A DNA stretch of 64,000 bases, taken from CBDDEC01 sp965226785 (GTDB lineage: Bacteria > Chloroflexota > Dehalococcoidia > UBA2979). How positions within the stretch are numbered: the first letter of the stretch is position 1; each line of letters starts with the position of its first letter. The notes beneath the pieces were generated by a model, which had not been told where the DNA came from, searched no databases, and worked only from the letters and a program-made list of their open reading frames with translations. The position numbers and the translations under genes are program-made. Of the stretch, positions 1-9,041 are shown piece after piece. Location: assembly GCA_965226785.1 (NCBI GenBank), contig CBDDEC010000002.1, positions 806,001 to 870,000 of the forward strand. The letters are read 5' to 3'.

Positions 1-955
1 ACGTACTTCGAGGTGCGGATCAATGTCCGCGGCGCCGTCTCGTCGCCTTCGATATGCCGGACCAGCAGCTCGACCGCGGCCCGTGCGTCCTCGAGCGGGG
101 TGCTGAGGACGACGCTGAACGCCGGGCGGGCGATCGGGCGCGAATGCCATACGCCGAAGCCGATGATCGAGATGTCGCCGGGGATGTCGAAGCCACGCGC
201 CTCGAGCTGGTCGGCCGCGGCTTCGGCGTTGGTCACCCAGTGCACGAAGATCGCGGTCGGCGGCTGGTCGAGCGCCATCAGCGCGTCGACGGCCGCGCGT
301 GCGGCCTCGGGCGTGTCGCTGACGCGCTCAAGGTCTTCGTCCTGCGATAGGCCCGCGCCTGAGAGCGCCTCGCGGAGCAGGTCGAAACGGTGCGATCGCG
401 TCGAGGGCGTGATCATCCCGATGCGCTGGTGCCCGTGGTTGCGGAGGTCGGCAAACGCCTCGTCGAACGCCTGCTGCTCGTCAACGACGAGCGACGGGGC
501 AACCGGGTGTGGGCGCGAGCGTTGAAGCAGGATCGTCGGGACACCCGCCTCCTGTGCGGGGCGCAGGATCTTCTCGGTGGCGCCGAACTGGTAGCACAGC
601 AGCCCGTCGACCTGTCGCGCGATCAACTCGTCGATGTAGGCGCTCCACAGCTCCGGATCGTCGTGCGCATCGCTGATGGTGAGCAGGTAGCCACGCTCGT
701 GGGCCGCGGCGGCAGCGCCCTGGATGATGTCTGGCATGACGGGCAGGGCTAGGGTCGGCAGCACGAGACCCAGCACATGCGTACGCGCCGTGCGCAGACT
801 GCGGGCCTGTTGGTTGGGGCGGTAGCGAAGCTCCTCAACAGCCGCAAGGACTTGCGCGCGGATCGTGGGCGCACCCCTGGCTGGTCGTTGATGACGCGGG
901 ATACCGCGCTCTTGGAGACGCCCGCGTGCGCAGCTACGTCGTTGATCGTGGGCAC
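1..955 (-). pseudogene. LacI-family transcriptional regulator, partial and frameshifted
   Basis: DNA-binding repressor of the LacI/GalR family. The N-terminus is a typical LacI helix-turn-helix (PTINDVAAHAGVSKSAVS) followed by RVINDQPGVRP. The frame then breaks: at the GGG of 867-869 one base appears to be missing. Restoring it continues with TIRAQVLAAVEELRYRPNQQ and an intact periplasmic-binding-protein-like ligand domain that reads on past the window edge. The GTG at 953-955 is preferred over the GTG at 1000 because GGAGG lies just upstream and LacI proteins normally begin at this motif. It lies on the same strand as, and downstream of, the LLM gene. Its ligand is unknown. The lesion may be a homopolymer sequencing error and not a true pseudogene. 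Confidence 0.8.
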
Positions 956-1173
956 AGGGACCTCCGCAGCCGCCGCCGGTTTGTGAACAGAGTAACGCAC
1001 GGCCTCGATCTGTCAGTCGATGGCTCTCGGCGCGTGGCCGCCGGTCATCTCCGGCCTCGCCGCAGATGACGACTGCCGCTTGGTCGGGGGCAAGCTCGCG
1101 CTGAATGGCCCGCGAGAGCCCCCGCTTCTGAAGATCGGGCGCTTGACCAAGGAGCGTGACCGGGCCGACGCAA

Positions 1174-2421
1174 TCAATCCTCTTCTGGCGTACCCCCGAC
1201 TCCAGGGGTCAGGCGCCGGCCGCTGCGGAGGATGGGCCGGCCCGCTGCCTCATCCTCGGCTACCGCGGCGAGCGCGCGTTCATTCTCGCGGATTTTGCTC
1301 GCGATCGCCTCGCCGGCACGCACCCAGGTCTCGCGATTCTCGATGACGAACTGGTTCGATTCGCGGTAGCCGTCAAGCATCCCGTTGACCTGTGGAATGA
1401 CGTATCGGGCGACGAGGTCCCAGCTCCGAAGCGTGTCTTCCCGACTCGCCCAGTCGTGGACGAAGCCGATCACACACCCGAAGCCCCCGGTGATCTGCTC
1501 CATCTCATGGATCCGGGCCACGAGGTCATCGGGGGTGCCGATTACCGCCGTGCTCTCATCTGAGAACGCCACCGCATCTACGGCCTCGTCCGGCGTCGAG
1601 TAGATCGCTCCCTCGCCGGCGGCGAGCGTGCCGACCGTGTACTCGTTGTTGTGCCGCAGGAGCCCCTCGCGTGCCTGCGCACGCGCCTCTTCCCGTGTCT
1701 CCGCGATATGCCAGTTGAGGACGATCCGCCAGTTCTTCCGGTCCACCTTCGTGCCATGCTTTGCGGCCGACTCCTCAGCGAAACTCCACTGCGTCGGCAG
1801 AGCCCGGATCCCGTCGCGCGACATCGAGCCGATTGAGAGCACACCGGCCTGGTGCTTGCCCGCCAGCGTCATGCCTGACGGGCTGACGATCGAGGCGACC
1901 GCGAACTCCATATCCTGTTGCAGAGGCTTGAGCTGCAGCTTGGCGTCGCGCAGCGTGAACCACTCCGATTCGTATGTGAACCGCTCGTCCTCCTCGAAGA
2001 GGCGTCGAATCACGCCCATCGCTTCGTCCTGCCGGTCGCGCAGCACCATTGGATCGACACCGAGGGTGTGCGCGTCGGACGGCAGGGCGCCCGGCCCGGA
2101 GCCGAAAATCAGGCGGCCTCGGGACTGGTGATCGAGCTGGACCAGGCGCTGCGCGACCATGTACGGGTGGTGGTAGGGCAGTGATACGACGCCAGTGCCC
2201 AACTTGATGCGCTGGGTACGCTCTGCTGCGGCAGCCAGGAACAGCTCCGGCGACGCGATCACCTCCCACCCGGTGGAGTGGTGCTCGCCGCACCAGAACT
2301 CGTCGTAGCCGAGTTGGTCGAGGCGCTCAACCAGCCCTAAGTCGCTTTGGAGCTGGAGTGTGGGGTGCTCACCAATCGGATGGTGTGGTGCCAGGAACGC
2401 ACCGAATCGGAGATTGGACAT
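1174..2421 (-). CDS. LLM class flavin-dependent oxidoreductase
   Basis: Luciferase-like (LLM) flavin monooxygenase, 415 aa, TIM-barrel family using FMN or F420. Family signatures include FGAFLAPHHPIGEHPT near the N-terminus, the GEHHSTGWE segment, LGTGVVSLPYHHPYM and GRLIFGSGPGALPSDA. The ATG at 2421 was chosen over an upstream in-frame start because AGAGGAG sits 6-8 bases before it and the LLM fold begins immediately. A paralogue with the same motifs lies at 32813-34015. It is divergent from the sulfatase gene, with about 230 bp between starts. The substrate cannot be told from sequence. The C-terminal 50 residues are charged and outside the usual barrel. Confidence 0.9.
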   Translation of the reverse strand: MSNLRFGAFLAPHHPIGEHPTLQLQSDLGLVERLDQLGYDEFWCGEHHSTGWEVIASPELFLAAAAERTQRIKLGTGVVSLPYHHPYMVAQRLVQLDHQSRGRLIFGSGPGALPSDAHTLGVDPMVLRDRQDEAMGVIRRLFEEDERFTYESEWFTLRDAKLQLKPLQQDMEFAVASIVSPSGMTLAGKHQAGVLSIGSMSRDGIRALPTQWSFAEESAAKHGTKVDRKNWRIVLNWHIAETREEARAQAREGLLRHNNEYTVGTLAAGEGAIYSTPDEAVDAVAFSDESTAVIGTPDDLVARIHEMEQITGGFGCVIGFVHDWASREDTLRSWDLVARYVIPQVNGMLDGYRESNQFVIENRETWVRAGEAIASKIRENERALAAVAEDEAAGRPILRSGRRLTPGVGGTPEED

Positions 2422-2654
2422 GTGAAGCTCCTCTGCTCGAACGCTCGGCGGCACCTCGCCTCTCGCGGATTCGCCCAACCCTAGTCGAATCGAATTTCGA
2501 GACCAACTCAGGCCCGCGGCCGCTGGCGAGGAGTTCCGGGTGATCTGCCTCCGGTCGCTCTATCATCGCGCTGTTGATGCGCTGAGCTGAGAGGCCCGCG
2601 GACCCGGGCGCGTCGGGGTACGCGTCAGCTCAGCAGCTGGAGCACGGAGGCAGT

Positions 2655-4922
2655 ATGACTTTTACAGAGCCGTTTGAGGGCAGGATCGGCCGCACCTTCA
2701 AGGAGTCGGAACCCTGGTGGCCTCCGGGTCCAAGCGCCGAGGCCAAAGGCAGTCAGAACGTCGTCGTCATCCTCTTCGACGACACGGGGTTCTCCCACTT
2801 CGGTTGCTACGGATCAACCATCGACACCCCGAACATCGATGCACTCGCGGCCGCTGGCCTGCGTTACACGAACTTCCACACCACCGCGATCTGCTCGCCC
2901 ACGCGTGCGTCGCTGCTGACCGGTCGCAATCACCACGCGGTCGGCCTCAGCTCGATCGCCAACTTCGACGCCGGTTATCCAAACACGCGGGGGGCGCTGA
3001 CGCGTCATGCTGCGACGCTCGCCGAGGTCCTGGGCGACGAGGGTTACGCGACGTTCTGCGTCGGAAAGTGGCACCTGGTGCGCTCAGAGCAGGCCTCGGG
3101 TGCTGGCTCGTACGAGCACTGGCCGCTGCAGCGCGGATTCGATCGGTTCTACGGCTTCCTCGGCGGTGGGACGCATCACTTCTACCCGGAACTCACGTAC
3201 GACAACCACCACATCGAACCCCCAGCTACGCCCGAGGAGGGCTACCACCTGACCGAGGATCTCCTCGATCACTCGCTCGAATTCATCCGCGAGCATCGCT
3301 CGATCTACCCTCGACGCCCCTTCTTCCTGTACCTCGCGTTTGGCGCGACGCACTCGCCACACCATGCACCGCGCGACTATGTCGAGAAGTACGCGGGACG
3401 GTTCGACGCGGGCTGGGATGTGATCCGTCAGCAGTGGTACGAACGCCAGCTCGAGCTCGGCGTCATTCCTCCCGGCACCGTGCTCGCGCCGCGTAATCCC
3501 GGCGTCGACGCGTGGGAGGACATCCCCGTGGACGAGCGGCGGCATCTGGCCCGCATCCAGGAAGCATTCGCGGGCTCGCTCGACCACACGGACGCGCAGA
3601 TCGGTCGGCTCATCGAGTACCTCGACACGCTCGGTGAGCTCGATGACACGATCGTGCTGCTGATGTCCGACAACGGGTCGGCCCCCGGCGGCGGACCAGG
3701 CGGCGTCTCTCTCGCGGGGCAGAGCCTCGAACGCATCCTCGAACGGCTGGACGAGATTGGCGGACCGACGAGCGTGCCGGCGATCCCGTGGGGCTGGTCG
3801 CAGGTCGGAAATACCCCGCTCAAGTGGTACAAGCAGAATACGTTCGGCGGCGGCATTCGTGACCCGCTGATCGTGCATTGGCCCGGCCGGGTGCGGGATC
3901 CGGGGGCAATCCGCACGCAGTTCCACCACGTCAGCGACGTAGCGCCAACCCTGCTCGAGCTGCTGGAGATCGATGCGCCGGACACGTATGCCGGCTACGA
4001 CCAGATGCCCATCACCGGTACGAGCTTCGCGTACACCCTGGGCGACGGCGCCGCGCCGACTCAGAAGCCACAGCAATACTTCGAGCTGGCAGGCGACCGC
4101 GGTATCTGGCGCGATGGCTGGAAGGCGGTCACGCATCACGTGCGTGGCGCACCCTACGCCGACGACCGCTGGGAGCTGTACCACCTGGACGAGGACTTCG
4201 CCGAGAGCCGCGATCTCGCCGCGGAGAAGCCGGAGCTGCTGCGCGAGCTCATCGATCTGTGGTGGGTCGAGGCGGGCCGGAACGGCGTGCTGCCGATGGA
4301 TGATCGCCGCGTGTTTGGACCGACCGGTGTGATCCCCGTGGCGCCCCGGCATGACCTGGCCCCTCAACGTCCCGACGCGATCCAGGCGGGGCGGCTGTTC
4401 CGCTACTTGCCGCCGATCTCGCAGATCCCGTCGCAGGCAGCAGCGCCTATGGGTTCGTCGCAATGGACGGTGCGTGCCGACATCGAACGGAAGAGCGAGG
4501 CCGACGAGGGTGTCCTGCTCGCCCGCGGTCGAGGCTTCGGGTTAGCGATCTGGGTGCAGGACAACCGCCTGCACTGCCGGTACGGCGGCGTGGTGACCAC
4601 GTCCGATCCGCTTCCCCTCGGACGTACCACCGTTGGCGCTCGGCTGCGGGGCACGAAGCTCGGAGCGCCGGGGCGGCTGTCGCTAGTGATCGACGACAAC
4701 GAGAGCGCGGCCATCGAGGTCCGGAGCATCCGCCGCGCCATCGGCAACGCGCCGGCGGATGTTGGGCTCGATCGTCCCTCGACGGTGGGGACGAGCTATC
4801 AAGCGCCGTTCCCGTTCTCGGGGGTCATCCACTCGGTGGAGGTCGAACTCGAGCCGTATCCGGATCAGTCCGGCGAGGAAGAGGCGCGAGCGCGCTACGA
4901 ACAACAGGAGATCGAGCAGTAA
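2655..4922 (+). CDS. Arylsulfatase-type sulfatase
   Basis: Type I sulfatase (alkaline phosphatase superfamily), 755 aa. Metal-binding Asp42-Asp43 sit in ILFDDTGFSHFG, and the formylglycine site C80-S-P-T-R84 lies in CSPTRASLLTGR. GKWHL follows, and Asp339-Asn340 occur in MSDNG. The Cys-type site implies activation by a formylglycine-generating enzyme, which is not encoded here. The region after about residue 560 is beta-rich and resembles the accessory domain of large arylsulfatases. GGAGG at 2646-2650 supports the ATG. No signal peptide is evident, so the product is probably cytoplasmic. The natural sulfate ester is unknown; the divergent LLM oxidoreductase could share a sulfur or organosulfate role, which is inference. 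Confidence 0.93.
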   Translation: MTFTEPFEGRIGRTFKESEPWWPPGPSAEAKGSQNVVVILFDDTGFSHFGCYGSTIDTPNIDALAAAGLRYTNFHTTAICSPTRASLLTGRNHHAVGLSSIANFDAGYPNTRGALTRHAATLAEVLGDEGYATFCVGKWHLVRSEQASGAGSYEHWPLQRGFDRFYGFLGGGTHHFYPELTYDNHHIEPPATPEEGYHLTEDLLDHSLEFIREHRSIYPRRPFFLYLAFGATHSPHHAPRDYVEKYAGRFDAGWDVIRQQWYERQLELGVIPPGTVLAPRNPGVDAWEDIPVDERRHLARIQEAFAGSLDHTDAQIGRLIEYLDTLGELDDTIVLLMSDNGSAPGGGPGGVSLAGQSLERILERLDEIGGPTSVPAIPWGWSQVGNTPLKWYKQNTFGGGIRDPLIVHWPGRVRDPGAIRTQFHHVSDVAPTLLELLEIDAPDTYAGYDQMPITGTSFAYTLGDGAAPTQKPQQYFELAGDRGIWRDGWKAVTHHVRGAPYADDRWELYHLDEDFAESRDLAAEKPELLRELIDLWWVEAGRNGVLPMDDRRVFGPTGVIPVAPRHDLAPQRPDAIQAGRLFRYLPPISQIPSQAAAPMGSSQWTVRADIERKSEADEGVLLARGRGFGLAIWVQDNRLHCRYGGVVTTSDPLPLGRTTVGARLRGTKLGAPGRLSLVIDDNESAAIEVRSIRRAIGNAPADVGLDRPSTVGTSYQAPFPFSGVIHSVEVELEPYPDQSGEEEARARYEQQEIEQ

Positions 4923-4966
4923 GTCGATCCCGTCGGGGGCGTGGTTGGACGCCCGCCGCCGAAGAA

Positions 4967-5620
4967 GTGCGATGTGAACCCGAATTGAAGCCGTTCAGTC
5001 ACGTTACCCACCTGCTGTTTGACCACGACGGGGTGCTTGTGGATACCGAGCACTGGTATTTCAAGGCAACCCGGGATGAACTTGCGGAATCGGGTATCGA
5101 CCTGACCCTTGACGATTACATGGATCACATGGTGACAGGGCGCTCCGCCTGGACCGCTCATGTGGGTGAAGCTGAACGCGATGCGTTCCGGGAACGGCGA
5201 AACCGGCGTTACGAGCTGTCACTGCAGACAGAGGATATCCAGATTCCGGGCGTGGAAAATGCCCTGGCTGAACTCGCGACTGACTACCCAATGGCGATCG
5301 TCACAACGTCCAGGCGAAGTCACTTCGAACTCATCCATGAATCCAGGCAGATCGTCAGATACTTCGATTTTGTCCTGGCGAATGGTGACTATGCCGGTTC
5401 CAAACCGGCACCAGACCCGTATCTGGCTGCAGTCGAGCGCTTCGGCATAGAGCCAGAGCAGGCACTCATCATCGAAGATTCGGCACGTGGCCTAGGTTCA
5501 GCCCTGGCGGCCGGGATTCCCTGTGTCATCGTTGATAACGAGTTCACCCGGGGCCAGGACTTCAGCGGTGCAGCCGCGCGGATTGAATCGCTTGGCGAGC
5601 TTCCGGGCCTGCTCGCCTGA
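4967..5620 (+). CDS. HAD-superfamily hydrolase (beta-phosphoglucomutase-like), atypical composition
   Basis: HAD phosphatase of subfamily I: DHDGVLVDTE holds the nucleophile and general acid Asp, SKPAPDPYLAAVERFG the motif III Lys, and IIEDSARGLGSALAAG motif IV. It resembles beta-phosphoglucomutase and CbbY-type phosphatases. The start is uncertain: GTG 4967 or TTG 4985, neither with a clear Shine-Dalgarno. Composition differs sharply from neighbours: 32 of 60 bases are G/C at 5041-5100 and 31 of 60 at 5281-5340, against 47 of 60 at 6181-6240 inside dnaN. Third positions use A/T freely. This points to recent horizontal acquisition. It is convergent with dnaN. Confidence 0.85.
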   Translation: MRCEPELKPFSHVTHLLFDHDGVLVDTEHWYFKATRDELAESGIDLTLDDYMDHMVTGRSAWTAHVGEAERDAFRERRNRRYELSLQTEDIQIPGVENALAELATDYPMAIVTTSRRSHFELIHESRQIVRYFDFVLANGDYAGSKPAPDPYLAAVERFGIEPEQALIIEDSARGLGSALAAGIPCVIVDNEFTRGQDFSGAAARIESLGELPGLLA

Positions 5621-5680
5621 TGGCCGTCAGATCTCGCACCGAAACCCTCGAACTCCGGCAGCAGACTGAGAGCTTCCGGA

Positions 5681-6817
5681 TCAATCCCATTGAACAAACA
5701 TCGGCATTACGACATGAACAAAGCGGTCGTCGCCGACGGGGCGGAGCACGCCGGGGCTCGAGGGGGAGCTGGTCTCGATGGCTACGCGGTCGGATTCCAT
5801 CACCGCGAGCACCTCGCTGAGGTAGCGACCATTGAAGGCGATGCGTGCCTCGTCGCCCTCCACCACCGCGTCGATCTCGCCCTCGTTGTCACCGACCTCG
5901 TCGGCGCGGGCAATGATCGAGAGGCGTCCGGGGCCGCCGTCACCCGGCGTCGCGATGATCCGCACGATGCCCGAGCCGTCGCGAGCGAAGATCGAAGCGA
6001 TGCGGGTCTCACGGATGAACTCGCCGACTGCTACCTCTGTGCGGGTCGTCGAGGATTCCGGGATCAACTGCTCGTAGTTGGGGAAGGTGCCCTGGATCAG
6101 CTGCGCGATCAGCTTCGCGTGGCCCAGGTCGAACTGCACCTGCGTGCCTGCGGCGTTGAACGTGAGTTGCACGGTGCCGTCCTCGGCCTCCTGCAGCAGC
6201 CGCCTGAGTTCGGCGAGGGCGCGCGCGGGCACGGTCACCGCGCGGTCGTTGGCGTCGGCCGCAACCTCCATGGTGTGCACGGAAAGCCGGAAACCGTCGG
6301 CAGCGGCCAGCCGGAGCTGGCCATCGGCGATGCCGAAGTGAACCCCCGTCAGAATCGGTCGCGAGTCGTCTGTCGCGGCCGAGAACACGGTCTGGCTGAT
6401 GCCGCTGCGCAGCCGGCTCGCCTCCAGCGGAATCGTGTCGACCCCGTCGACGGGCGGGATCGGCGGGAAGTCCTCGGCATCCATGCCGCCGATCGAGGCG
6501 GTGTTGCGCGCGCAGGAGAGACCGACCTGCCTCGAACGCTCCGCCAGGACCATCTCGATCGGCTCATGCGGCAGCGTTGCGATGAAGTCGGACAGGAGCC
6601 GCGAGGGCATCGTGATCGCCCCCGGCTCCTCCACGGTCGCGGGGATCTTGTAGGTGATGGCGATGGTCTCGGCGTCGGTCGCGGAGAGCGTGATCGAGCT
6701 CTCCGCCGCCTCGAGGAGCACGTGCTGCGTGATCGGGAGCGTCGAGCGGGCCGGAATCGCCCGCGCCACCGCGGACAGCCCGCGATGGAGATCCTCTTGC
6801 TGACAGGACAGGCGCAT
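5681..6817 (-). CDS. dnaN: DNA polymerase III subunit beta (sliding clamp)
   Basis: Processivity clamp of DNA polymerase III, 378 aa, close to the usual 365-380. The three clamp domains are visible: an N-terminal segment starting MRLSCQQEDL with LPITQHVLLEA, a middle domain with DDSRPILTGVHF and ADGFRLSVH, and a C-terminal domain with IAFNGRYLSEVL ending in VVMPMFV. The usual neighbours dnaA and recF are absent; it stands alone between two HAD genes. A sigma70-like promoter lies at 6856-6885, about 40 bp before the ATG. The start is the first Met and matches the family. Confidence 0.97.
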   Translation of the reverse strand: MRLSCQQEDLHRGLSAVARAIPARSTLPITQHVLLEAAESSITLSATDAETIAITYKIPATVEEPGAITMPSRLLSDFIATLPHEPIEMVLAERSRQVGLSCARNTASIGGMDAEDFPPIPPVDGVDTIPLEASRLRSGISQTVFSAATDDSRPILTGVHFGIADGQLRLAAADGFRLSVHTMEVAADANDRAVTVPARALAELRRLLQEAEDGTVQLTFNAAGTQVQFDLGHAKLIAQLIQGTFPNYEQLIPESSTTRTEVAVGEFIRETRIASIFARDGSGIVRIIATPGDGGPGRLSIIARADEVGDNEGEIDAVVEGDEARIAFNGRYLSEVLAVMESDRVAIETSSPSSPGVLRPVGDDRFVHVVMPMFVQWD

Positions 6818-6855
6818 TACCTGCTAATCCGATCACATCGGTGCTCAGTTCGGCC

Positions 6856-6885
6856 AGTATACGGGCGCGGCGTGATGGGCGGCAA
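6856..6885 (-). promoter_or_regulatory. Predicted dnaN promoter
   Basis: Reading the minus strand, TTGCCG (6885-6880) and TATACT (6861-6856) are separated by 18 bases, with the dnaN ATG about 39 bases past the -10 box. The -10 box matches the TATACT seen before lepB and rsfS in this window. The -35 match is moderate. Confidence 0.55.
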
Positions 6886-6929
6886 CGCGCAGACGGCACC
6901 GTGCGCCTCCGCTGACCGCCAGCCGATGC

Positions 6930-7712
6930 CTACGCCGGCGGCTCCGTGAGGAGGTCGAGCAGGTCGCCTAGCCGGTCGAGAGTGATGTGCGGCTCCGGCA
7001 GCGCCTCCGGGTAGAACGGCTGGGCTCCGCGCCGCACCCACGCTGCCCCTAGGCCGGCGTTGGCCGCCCCGTTGACGTCCGCGATCGCGGAGTCGCCGAC
7101 GTAGAGCACCTCAGCGGCCTCGCAGCCCAGGCGGTGACAGAGCGCGAGGTAGACCGCACGGTTCGGTTTGTAGGCGCGCAGCGACTCAGAGCTCTGGATC
7201 ACGGAGAAACGCAGCCGTCCCCGCGAGAGCGCACCCTGCAGGAAGTCCTCATCAGCATTGGACAGCAGCCCCAGCAGGTAGCCGCGCGCCGCCAGCTCCT
7301 CGATGGTGTCGTGGGCGTCTGGGTACGGCTCCGCGCGCGAGAGCAGCTCGCGCAGCTGATTTGCGCCATGCTCCGGGTCGCCCGTGACGCCGCTCTGCTC
7401 GAAAGCCCACTCGAACTGGCGTCGCCAGATCTCCCATTGCGAGTGCCAGTCCGGTAATGGCCCGTTGAGGACGCTGGGACGGTCGGGGTGCTCGCGATTG
7501 GCGCCCTCATCGCCCCAGACGCTCGCACGGCTGTAGTACCCGTCCCACTGCAGGAAGAACGCGTCGCCATCGGTCTCGATGCGCTGCTCGGCGAGGATCG
7601 CCGCGATCGCGGTGCGGAAGTGCGTGCGCTCGAAGTCGAACAGCGTGCCATAGCCGTCGAACGCGATGGCCCGCACCGCCGAGGGCTCGAACTCCGTCAG
7701 CCGCTCCGTCAT
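6930..7712 (-). CDS. HAD-superfamily hydrolase (haloacid dehalogenase type II-like)
   Basis: HAD phosphatase, 260 aa. Motif I is FDGYGTLFD with Asp19 as nucleophile; the second Asp of DxD is replaced by Tyr, as in the haloacid dehalogenase type II branch. Motif II is LLSNAD, motif III includes the Lys of RAYKPNRAVY, and motif IV is LYVGDSAIADVNGAANAG. The helical cap lies between residues about 25 and 130. It sits upstream of dnaN on the same strand, with dnaN's own promoter between them. The substrate is unknown; phosphatase is as likely as dehalogenase. Confidence 0.88.
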   Translation of the reverse strand: MTERLTEFEPSAVRAIAFDGYGTLFDFERTHFRTAIAAILAEQRIETDGDAFFLQWDGYYSRASVWGDEGANREHPDRPSVLNGPLPDWHSQWEIWRRQFEWAFEQSGVTGDPEHGANQLRELLSRAEPYPDAHDTIEELAARGYLLGLLSNADEDFLQGALSRGRLRFSVIQSSESLRAYKPNRAVYLALCHRLGCEAAEVLYVGDSAIADVNGAANAGLGAAWVRRGAQPFYPEALPEPHITLDRLGDLLDLLTEPPA

Positions 7713-7810
7713 GTCCCTACTCCCGAGCCTGATCGAGTCTACGGAATTCCGGGTTGGGCTCCAGCGACGGCTACGCTGAGCGTGACCCCGCGCCTGCTGA
7801 GGACCGTCTC

Positions 7811-8442
7811 ATGCCGCGACTCGTCCTGATCTATGGGCCCGGCTCCGGTCTCGGCAAGACGACCATCGCGCACGAGCTGCAACGAATCCTATCGACCGAG
7901 GCACGGACGGTACGCCTGCTCCTTGAGGAGCACGTCGCGGAGACGCCAGCGTTGGCGCCGTACGCGACCGCTGTTCGTTCCGGACACGGGCGTGACCCGC
8001 AGCTCCTGCTCGGCTGCATCGAGTCGCTGGTAGCCGAGATCGCCGGGTCGGACGCGATCTGGATTCTCGACTCGGTGCTGCCGGGCTTCGACTGGCTCGT
8101 CAGTGCCGGCTGCTCGGCCGGCGAGCTCGATGCGTTCGCGGACGCGGTGGCTGTGCTGCTCGCCCCGCTCTCCCCGGTCACGATCCATGTGAGGGGCGCC
8201 GTGCGCGCCGGTCTGGTGCGAGCCAGCGCCGATCGAGGCGTCGAGTGGGCCCGCCGGCTCGCCGAGCTTCGCACCGGCGCGAACGAGGTGGACGCGCTCG
8301 TCCCCTACTTCGAGGAGCTTCAGGAGGTGACCGAACGCCTGCTGCGCCGCTGGCCCGGCGGGTCATCCGCGTGGAGACCACGTCCGAAATTGAGGCGAAG
8401 ACATTCGAAACCGTGCGACGCCGCTTCGCGCCGGATCGCTAG
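7811..8442 (+). CDS. P-loop NTPase, frameshifted near the 3' end
   Basis: Small ATP-binding protein of unknown role. Residues 9-18 are a Walker A loop (GPGSGLGKTT, Lys16) directly after an IY beta strand, and WILDSVLPGFDWL may be the Walker B region. The ATG at 7811 follows GAGGA. The frame that starts here runs on to 8653 over the next gene in low-complexity Arg/Ser sequence. The +1 frame instead gives VIRVETTSEIEAKTFETVRR and stops at 8442, just where the opposite gene ends. I infer one base missing at about 8353-8361 (CCCGGCGGG) and annotate the end at 8442. Nucleoside kinase-like or AAA-type function is possible but not shown. Confidence 0.65.
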
Positions 8443-9041
8443 CTCTCCACCTCATCCCGCATCCGTTGCGCTAGGCCTCGGCCCAGCTCACCCGCATCGC
8501 CCAACGGTCCGGCGGCATCGCCGAACCAGAGCCGGCCGTCCTGAGGCCGGCCGAGCATCGCGCGCAGCGCTAGCAGCTCGCCGTCGACGGTGCCGAACGC
8601 CCCGGTCGCGAAGCCGTCGGCGGTCCCCTCCGCGAATGCGAGTTCCGCGATGAGCGCCGCATGCGCATGTGGATCGTCGAGGTCCCTGAGCCGCTCTTCG
8701 ACGTCGCCGTCATCGTCCCGCACGAGTAGCCACACCGCGCCCCGCCCCGGAGGCGGGAGGAACGCCATCTCCTCGAAGGTCTGGGACGCCTCGTCGCTCC
8801 GCTCGAGCCGTGCGAGGACGGTGCAGCCGAGGAGGCAACCCGCGACACGCCCGGAGTCGAGGGCGGCCAGGGCCTGCGCGGCCGCCGGCGTGATTTGGAC
8901 GTCGAGATCGTCGCGGATCGCCCGCACGACCAGGCCAGCGCGATCATCGAGCACCGCCAGCCCGGCACCCTCCGCCAGCGCGCCGAGCGTGGCGCCGTCC
9001 CGCGTCACGAGGCACTCGCGCGCATCGTCGCGGGCGAGCAC
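8439..9041 (-). CDS. Degenerate hydroxymethylbilane synthase (HemC)-like protein
   Basis: The order of segments follows porphobilinogen deaminase: RRGAVLARDDARECLVTRDG matches the HemC RDDPRDA(L/F)V region, then LGALAEGAG, ALAALDSGRVAGCLLG, LPPPGRGAVWLLVRDDD (for LPAxGQGAxxxExRxDD) and AELAFAEGTADGFATGAFG (for AERAFLxxLGGGCxxPxG). Key residues are lost: the SSxRR cofactor-binding motif is absent and the dipyrromethane-binding Cys is missing. Homology continues upstream to about 9260 in the same frame (REPLSVATDGSHASALALQA), but no ATG, GTG or TTG is found there, so GTG 9041 is the first standard start. It is probably inactive as an enzyme: a relic or a repurposed protein. It follows the MerR-like gene on the same strand. 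Confidence 0.55.
   Translation of the reverse strand: MLARDDARECLVTRDGATLGALAEGAGLAVLDDRAGLVVRAIRDDLDVQITPAAAQALAALDSGRVAGCLLGCTVLARLERSDEASQTFEEMAFLPPPGRGAVWLLVRDDDGDVEERLRDLDDPHAHAALIAELAFAEGTADGFATGAFGTVDGELLALRAMLGRPQDGRLWFGDAAGPLGDAGELGRGLAQRMRDEVES

Noticed and set aside
13..752. Overlapping plus-strand frames at the window start
   Set aside because: They are shadows of the minus-strand LacI gene; their translations are Arg/Ser/Ala-rich and lack any domain.
2717..3496. 259-codon frame inside the sulfatase gene
   Set aside because: Same strand, different frame, Arg-rich translation; the sulfatase frame has all the motifs.
3084..4463. 459-codon minus-strand frame opposite the sulfatase
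   Set aside because: Antisense shadow caused by high GC third positions; no recognisable motif.
4463..4966. Upstream extension of the HAD gene into the sulfatase
   Set aside because: The extension overlaps 450 bp of sulfatase and is low-complexity; HAD folds begin near the DHDG motif.
5690..6949. 419-codon plus-strand frame opposite dnaN
   Set aside because: Antisense to an unmistakable dnaN; no domain.
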